Below, piece by piece: positions 15,259 to 20,206 of a DNA stretch of 20,206 nucleotides (its first letter is position 1; every line of letters starts with the position of its first letter). Under the pieces are notes generated by a model. The model saw only the letters and a list, made by a program, of their open reading frames with translations, was not told where the DNA came from and ran no database searches. Position numbers and translations under genes: made by a program. Source of the DNA: JBLFWJ01 sp047611425 (GTDB lineage Bacteria; Bacteroidota; Bacteroidia; UBA10329); NCBI GenBank assembly GCA_047611425.1, contig JBLFWJ010000040.1, positions 1-20,206 on the forward strand. Reading direction: 5' to 3'.

Positions 15259-15664
15259 AGGAGAAAACGCTGAGGATGTAGGTACATTCTGTAAAGCAAT
15301 GCAAGCATTTTATCACAAACAATTTAAAGAGTGTCGGTCTATGCTAAGCACCATAGATTATGGTACTTACAACCAGAAGCTGCTTATGAGGCTATTAGAA
15401 TTAAGGCTTTACTATGAATTACAGGACTTCGAGTTGCTAGAGTCAAAAATCGATAGCACACGCCATTTCTTATCGGATGCCCAGTTTATACCCGAACACA
15501 GAAAACCACTTTACCTCAATTTTATTCGGTTTACGCAGAAATTGGTTGCTGCACAAAGTCCCAAATAAAAACGGTCTGTCAGTGGGTTGAAAAAAGAGAT
15601 TTCAGATTGTAGCCGAGTGGATTACGGGGATTGGTTGTTGGAAAAGCACGGTGAGTTGCAATAA
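15254..15664 (+). pseudogene. 3' remnant of a Bacteroidota helical-repeat (TPR-like) protein
   Basis: The open frame begins after a TAA at 15248 without a credible start codon. From about 15276 it reads FCKAMQAFYHKQFKECRSML, then KLLMRLLELRLYYELQDFEL and EHRKPLYLNFIRFTQKLV. These are helix-turn-helix repeats matching the C-terminal end of a large conserved protein I associate with Bacteroidota but cannot name. A TAA at 15566-15568 interrupts it. The same frame then continues with family-like sequence (SGLKKEISDCSRVDYGDWLL, EKHGELQ) to a second TAA at 15662-15664, where such proteins normally end. It is thus truncated at its 5' end and has one internal stop. Its 5' break coincides with the broken 5' end of the integrase remnant. 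Confidence 0.65.
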
Positions 15665-15699
15665 GACGGTATGCCTAATTGCTGAACGAAAATCAGATA

Positions 15700-17928
15700 T
15701 TAAAGCATCGTTATCTCCTTCTCACCTTGTGCATTGACAAAGAGGATATTTCCCATTCCATCGTAGCCTTCAAAGGTCTCTTTGCCTTTCTTTTTCACCT
15801 GCTCCGCACGGAAACCAAGCATGGTCAAATCAGCTTCGCTTGAATGCTTAACGATGATATTGCGAAGGCTCTGCTCCTCTCCTTGCTCAAACACGTGAAT
15901 GTTCTTAGCCGAGATCGGTAGCCTACCTGAAGTGGTTAATTCAAGCAATCTGGCCTTTTGACCGACCATGTCTTTAGCTGGAAAAACGGCATTGATCTTG
16001 ATCTGACCCTTTTTCCAATTTGGGTGACCGACAATGATGTAACCAAGTAGGATCAAAAGGTTGGCATTCTCAAAATCGGAAGGACTAATCCAGATATGAA
16101 GTTCATTGCAATAGCCAAATCCCTTCTCGGTACTTCGAAGAATACAGGTGTCAAAATCAACCGAACGGATGATGGAATAGTTGTCTACGATGTTTTGAAG
16201 ATCCTCGGTATGGTCCTTCGAAAACTCAAACATCAACATGTTATTCTCCTTACCAGAAATACCTGGAAGTTGGATTACTTGTGCAATTGCCGAAGTGTAA
16301 CTAGGACTGATAATCGTATCGAGGTAAACGTTACTGCCAGAGGATTCAGCAATCTTAAGCAGCTTTTGCAAAGCCTCTTTCGACTCTTTATTCGTTGCCT
16401 TAGAAAGATATCCTTCTATGAGGTGGATAAAGGTTCCGAAACCATATCGATGTGAAATCCAGCGGAGTACGTCAAACGCTGCAAATCGTTCAAATGAATG
16501 AGAGGTGACGCAAACCACTGAAGGCCTCCACTTCTCTTCCTGCTCGGTGTCCGCGTTCTGTAGAATGATTTGTAATCTTCTACTCAACTGGAAAATTACG
16601 CCTTGAAAAACGCTGGCCATCTGCGTTTTACCCGGATTGAATTTGGTCACTCCGATGTAGGTAATAACCATAATCCCAAGCGCAATAAATGCATAAACCG
16701 AGTTAATCTTGAACATTAACCAGACGCAAAAGACTGCTCCAATCAAAGAAATGTACCAGCGGCTTTTAAAGGTCGGTCTGTAGGATGGGTCCGCGGCAAA
16801 ATGCTCTAGAAAGGATATCAAACAAATCGCTCCATAGGTCACCATAAAGAACATGGTGATGATCTCGGCAACCATATCTACGTTACCCACAGCAACAAAA
16901 ATTAAAGCAATTGCCGCAGTTACGATACTGCCATTAATTGGCTCATTACTTTTCTCCGACCCCTTGGCGAGCCAACGATTCATTGCGCTTGTTGGGAAGA
17001 TATTATCGGCCCCAATGGCCTGTATAGTTCTCGGAGCAATGATGATAGATCCCAATGCCGAACTGATTGTTGAACATGCCAACCCGAGTGGAATAATCGG
17101 GCCGTACAAGGCAACCTGTTGCATGATCAACTGATCATTGTTCATGTCTTCCAAACTCACTGAAGTAAAGAGCTTATACGCTACTGCGATGTAAACGACC
17201 ATCCCTAGTCCTGTAGCCCAAAGTGTTCCTCTAGGAATGGAAACTTTGGGGTCTTTTAAATCCCCAGAAAGTCCAATACCGGCTGCAATACCTGTAAAGG
17301 CGGGAAAGCAAATGGCAAACACTACGAAGAAGCTATCTGGTTTGGCCACTGTGTCTGTCCAGCTTTGGTAGTTGGCTTCATACCCTGTAGAGCCGAGGAA
17401 AAACATACCAAGCGAAACGAACAGAACTCCGATAACTACATAGAGCACCTTCATTCCAATATCTGCGCCCTTAAACATCATCAGTACGCTGATAATTATG
17501 ATCGTGGGAATGGTGATTGCACGAGTATCCGTTATCCGATAACCCGTTAGATCCGCCAGATAATCGAAGTATGGCGTGAATGCCTCTGCAAATGCGATGA
17601 CGTAGAAAGCGGTACTAATGGCTTGACTCAGAAACAATGCAAGTCCAATGGCTGCACCAATGTTCAGACCAAAGGATCTTGAAATGATGTGATAGAGTCC
17701 GCCTCCTTCAACCTTCTGGTTGGTGGCAATCTCTGAAACAGCCAGTGCGGTTGGGATGGTTACAACGTGTGCTAAAATCACCAAAGCGATTACACCTACT
17801 AAACCGACATTGGCGACTGCATACCCGAATCTCAAAAAGAGAATAGCACCCAAAATGGTTGCTATCGATGTCAGGAAAACCGCAACGGTTCCTAGCTGAA
17901 GTTGATTAGACCGTAGTCTTTGAGCCAT
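15700..17928 (-). CDS. SLC12-like cation-chloride cotransporter (APC superfamily)
   Basis: 742 residues. The N-terminal about 430 residues hold some 12 membrane segments of the APC/LeuT fold, starting LQLGTVAVFLTSIATILGAI. The TM1 break IATILGAILFLRFGY, VEGGGLYHIISRSFG and the TM6 region FPAFTGIAAGIGLSGDLKDP are characteristic of SLC12 (NKCC/KCC)-type carriers rather than amino-acid permeases. The C-terminal about 300 residues form a soluble cytoplasmic domain (WRPSVVCVTSHSFERFAAFD onward), like the eukaryotic SLC12 C-domain. The expected role is electroneutral Na/K/Cl or K/Cl cotransport in volume or osmotic control, or possibly amino-acid transport as in some prokaryotic relatives. It lies 45 bases downstream of the 611-residue fusion gene in the same orientation, likely one operon. 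Confidence 0.9.
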   Translation of the reverse strand: MAQRLRSNQLQLGTVAVFLTSIATILGAILFLRFGYAVANVGLVGVIALVILAHVVTIPTALAVSEIATNQKVEGGGLYHIISRSFGLNIGAAIGLALFLSQAISTAFYVIAFAEAFTPYFDYLADLTGYRITDTRAITIPTIIIISVLMMFKGADIGMKVLYVVIGVLFVSLGMFFLGSTGYEANYQSWTDTVAKPDSFFVVFAICFPAFTGIAAGIGLSGDLKDPKVSIPRGTLWATGLGMVVYIAVAYKLFTSVSLEDMNNDQLIMQQVALYGPIIPLGLACSTISSALGSIIIAPRTIQAIGADNIFPTSAMNRWLAKGSEKSNEPINGSIVTAAIALIFVAVGNVDMVAEIITMFFMVTYGAICLISFLEHFAADPSYRPTFKSRWYISLIGAVFCVWLMFKINSVYAFIALGIMVITYIGVTKFNPGKTQMASVFQGVIFQLSRRLQIILQNADTEQEEKWRPSVVCVTSHSFERFAAFDVLRWISHRYGFGTFIHLIEGYLSKATNKESKEALQKLLKIAESSGSNVYLDTIISPSYTSAIAQVIQLPGISGKENNMLMFEFSKDHTEDLQNIVDNYSIIRSVDFDTCILRSTEKGFGYCNELHIWISPSDFENANLLILLGYIIVGHPNWKKGQIKINAVFPAKDMVGQKARLLELTTSGRLPISAKNIHVFEQGEEQSLRNIIVKHSSEADLTMLGFRAEQVKKKGKETFEGYDGMGNILFVNAQGEKEITML

Positions 17929-17973
17929 GCTTCAAATATAATATTCGGGTTGGGAGACGATTGATACAATCGA

Positions 17974-19809
17974 TTAAGCCCTCTTTTTTCGGCTCGGCTT
18001 ACCGTTGGAGCTTTTCTCAATACAATCCTCAATAAACTGATCGATAATCTTGGTTGTCGCCAACGGATAAACCATATGGTACAAATGCTCACGAAACCTG
18101 TCATACTCTTCCAAGTTCGTCACATCCAGAATTTCAGTGTGGTCATCTTCGTATAACCGAGGAACATATTTCGCCACTCCGTCACGGTCGCTTTTCAGAA
18201 TCATAACCGGAATATTATTGGCTGGCATATTTTCCAATCCACGCATCGCATCATGGTTCTTCGATTCAAGCAATGCAGAATGCGTTTGAATAGCAAAGAC
18301 CTTTGCTGGCAATCGATTCAGTGCTCTTGCGATTGGAATTTGATCTAAGTGAGGCAGCGATCCCATACTGCTCATCAAGAATAAAATGCGCTTTTTAACT
18401 GTTTTCCAAACTCGATCCCGAACAGATGTTTCCTTGCTAATCAGCCACTCCGAAAGAAAAATTCCTCGACTTCTCACCCCTCGTTTAGAATCCCATGGAA
18501 TGATTGTTCGAATCGTGTTGAACAGTATTTTTTCCAGCGTACTTTTAGAATAGGAGACGGACGGAATGAGGACACTATCCATAAAACCCATCAATGCATG
18601 CTTGGCCTCCTCTCCGAAAAAAGGATTGGCTCCTATCCTACCCTTTAGGTACTTTTTGACCCCTTCCAATTGATGATACTGTTGATCCATCATTTGGAAA
18701 TAGATATTCCCCATGGAGTGGTCGAGCATATAAACGGGGTGTCCTTTCTCTCCAAAATGTTTGATTACATGATCAATATTCTCAACCACATGCTGCGAAT
18801 ATTGATCTGGTGGCAAATCATTTGGAATAGATCCATAGTGCATCGCCACAGAAATATACTTGTGTGTTGGGATCGCGATGAGAAGGCCATCAAATGTGTT
18901 CAACCCCAAGAATCCGTGCAGAAGAATGATGACGGGAAGCTTTTCATTTTTAAACGCAGCATACGGCTTCGGAAGATCCATCCGAATCGTACTTGGGCCG
19001 TATTCCGTTTCGCGTTCGATGGAAATCTGCGGCCAAGTCAGAGCCCGATTATCTACAAAAACGGTCATTCGCTCCTCTACATTCTCGATGTGTCGAAGGA
19101 AACTTGGGCTTTGATCGGGTTCGCCCCAGCGGTAGAATAACCACGCTAGTGCCCGCCTCTTATCAGACTTTGTAACGATAAAAGCGATTCGCTTCGTCTT
19201 AGCTATAAAGGCTGGAGTCAGTGTCAACTCTTGTTCTCCCTCTTCTTCAACCACAACTCCAAAATCTGATGAACCAAAGGCAGTCGAGTGTCGTGTAATT
19301 CCCGCAACTCTTCCCTTAGGGTCAGATGCTAGAAAAATGTAATCCAATCCATCCTTATCGTGGATTTTCAGATACTCCCCTAACTTTTCGTTCAACCCTT
19401 CGGCATAAGCCGCCATATCCTCCCGATCTAAGGTTCTACCCAAGATCTGGTCCTTTTCTATCGATTTGCCATTTAGCAGTTTTCTGAGGAAACCAACAGC
19501 ATCTGTAACGCCCTCCAAACCTCGTTGCCGCTTCAATTTCGAATTAACAAACGTGTATCGGATATACTCCGGACGATGAATGCTGGCGTAATTCTCCAGT
19601 ATGTAATCGTACGCCCCAGATGGTGAAATGCCATGTGAAAGTCCGACTAGAAACTTCTTGCCTTCGCCTGTGCATTTGTTAGCATGTTCGATAAAATCCT
19701 TGCCAACAGCTTCGTCAAACTCCTCTTGCGAATTGCAGTGCGTTGTAGCAGGAGCCTGATAAATAACTTCTTCTTTTTTCGGCCCTTTGACCAAATCCTT
19801 CTTCTTCAT
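17974..19809 (-). CDS. Fusion of a 6-phosphogluconolactonase/NagB-like domain with an alpha/beta-hydrolase
   Basis: 611 residues without signal peptide. Residues about 30-225 look like the sugar-phosphate isomerase/lactonase (NagB/6PGL) fold: FLVGLSHGISPSGAY stands where these enzymes have the phosphate-binding GGSTP loop, and LDYIFLASDPKGRVAGI where they have DGHTA. The catalytic His of that motif is Arg167 here, so the domain may be a sensor or a changed enzyme. Residues about 285-590 are an alpha/beta-hydrolase. The oxyanion motif LLHGFLG is at 297-302, and the nucleophile elbow MLDHSMGN carries Ser365 (usually GxSxG; here D-H-S-M-G). VMILKSDRDG is a likely acid region, and late His residues are available. 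It is upstream of and probably co-transcribed with the SLC12-like gene. I know no standard enzyme with this architecture. Confidence 0.75.
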   Translation of the reverse strand: MKKKDLVKGPKKEEVIYQAPATTHCNSQEEFDEAVGKDFIEHANKCTGEGKKFLVGLSHGISPSGAYDYILENYASIHRPEYIRYTFVNSKLKRQRGLEGVTDAVGFLRKLLNGKSIEKDQILGRTLDREDMAAYAEGLNEKLGEYLKIHDKDGLDYIFLASDPKGRVAGITRHSTAFGSSDFGVVVEEEGEQELTLTPAFIAKTKRIAFIVTKSDKRRALAWLFYRWGEPDQSPSFLRHIENVEERMTVFVDNRALTWPQISIERETEYGPSTIRMDLPKPYAAFKNEKLPVIILLHGFLGLNTFDGLLIAIPTHKYISVAMHYGSIPNDLPPDQYSQHVVENIDHVIKHFGEKGHPVYMLDHSMGNIYFQMMDQQYHQLEGVKKYLKGRIGANPFFGEEAKHALMGFMDSVLIPSVSYSKSTLEKILFNTIRTIIPWDSKRGVRSRGIFLSEWLISKETSVRDRVWKTVKKRILFLMSSMGSLPHLDQIPIARALNRLPAKVFAIQTHSALLESKNHDAMRGLENMPANNIPVMILKSDRDGVAKYVPRLYEDDHTEILDVTNLEEYDRFREHLYHMVYPLATTKIIDQFIEDCIEKSSNGKPSRKKRA

Positions 19810-19934
19810 CTCGTTCTGTTACCTTGGGTTGGAATGGTAATTCAGCAAGACTCAAATATCATGAAAAAGTTGAATGATTCAAGTGAGAAGCAACATTAGA
19901 AAGCTTGATCAACAACAGTTTTCAAAAGATCGGA
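19810..19934. other. Short intergenic gap
   Basis: 125 bases between the SCO-like gene stop and the fusion gene start, both on the minus strand. It must hold the promoter of the fusion/SLC12 unit if that unit is independent. No clear -7 or -33 box and no terminator hairpin were recognised. Confidence 0.4.
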
Positions 19935-20206
19935 TTATTTGAATTCGTATTCCAACTCAAGAGCTTCCAATTCCAAAGCCAATCGCTCCATTTCTTCGGC
20001 AGAAGTTCCATCATAGAATCCCCTAATTCTTCTATCGGGATCGATCAACACAAAATTCTCAGTATGAATGAAGTCACTCACCCCTCCATCGCCTTCGGTA
20101 GTTGCCGCGAAGTATGACTTTCTAGCCAATTCATAGATGTGCTGTTTGCTTCCAGTAACCATCTTCCAACGGGAATCATCCACTTGGTATAGATCCGCAT
20201 ACGCCC
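19935..20206 (-). CDS. SCO1/SenC-family copper protein, 5' part outside the window
   Basis: The minus-strand frame is open to the right edge and reads AYADLYQVDDSRWKMVTGSK before the first GTG, so the gene continues beyond the window. The visible 90 residues are the C-terminal part of a thioredoxin-fold SCO protein. SRWKMVTGSKQHIYELARKS is the family's W-x-x-(L/V)TG segment. DFIHTENFVLIDPDRRIRGF contains the conserved copper-ligand His and the I-D-P-x-x-x-x-R-G-x-Y strand. The CxxxC copper ligands lie outside. SCO proteins deliver copper to the CuA centre of cytochrome c oxidase. The FYDGTSAEEMERLALELEAL tail is normal. Confidence 0.9.
   Translation of the reverse strand, partial: AYADLYQVDDSRWKMVTGSKQHIYELARKSYFAATTEGDGGVSDFIHTENFVLIDPDRRIRGFYDGTSAEEMERLALELEALELEYEFK

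Noticed and set aside
19905..20117. 70-codon plus-strand open frame
   Set aside because: Antisense shadow of the SCO-like gene, which has clear family motifs on the minus strand.

Overview
The window looks like chromosome from a member of the Bacteroidota, probably a marine Flavobacteriia- or Cryomorphaceae-like lineage. This is inferred from protein style (Bacteroidota-type lipoproteins, a DUF6265-like protein, an IS1182-type transposase, an SLC12-like transporter), moderate GC, short intergenic gaps and the character of the intergenic repeats. No rRNA, tRNA or CRISPR array is visible.

Layout. 1-1585 is the 3' part of katG (catalase-peroxidase), cut by the window edge and closed by a strong intrinsic terminator. 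1640-2480 is a graveyard holding a broken IS1182-type transposase. A class V aminotransferase (2483-3643) is followed by a repeat-like non-coding stretch, a decayed SRPBCC gene (3971-4410) and an RluF-type pseudouridine synthase (4441-5169), which overlaps the stop of the next, convergent gene. On the minus strand 7925-5163 is a likely three-gene unit: tag (3-methyladenine glycosylase), an Asp-box lipoprotein and an SGNH-type membrane-anchored protein. A carotenoid-desaturase/RetSat-like flavoprotein plus a small basic protein (10008-8007, minus) diverges from a secreted M28 peptidase (10092-11477, plus), which ends in a 23-bp perfect hairpin.

11,560-15,664 is accessory DNA, and its 11,560-14,560 part is visibly AT-richer than the flanks. 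Read on the minus strand it is ordered as follows: a dead tyrosine recombinase, a GTTGGC core, a beta-lactamase-fold lipoprotein gene, a 193-bp imperfect palindrome ending in GTTGGC, a two-gene unit (DUF6265-like plus AHSA1-type SRPBCC), and a 194-bp imperfect palindrome ending in GTTGGC. This is the gene-then-recombination-site architecture of an integron cassette array, but with non-canonical sites and an integrase in the same orientation as the cassettes. It is the most interesting part of the window. Next to the integrase lies the broken 3' end of an unrelated gene.

15,700-19,809 (minus) returns to ordinary chromosome: an SLC12-like cation-chloride cotransporter preceded by an unusual fusion of a 6-phosphogluconolactonase/NagB-like domain with an alpha/beta-hydrolase. 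The right edge holds the 3' part of a SCO1/SenC-type copper protein gene.
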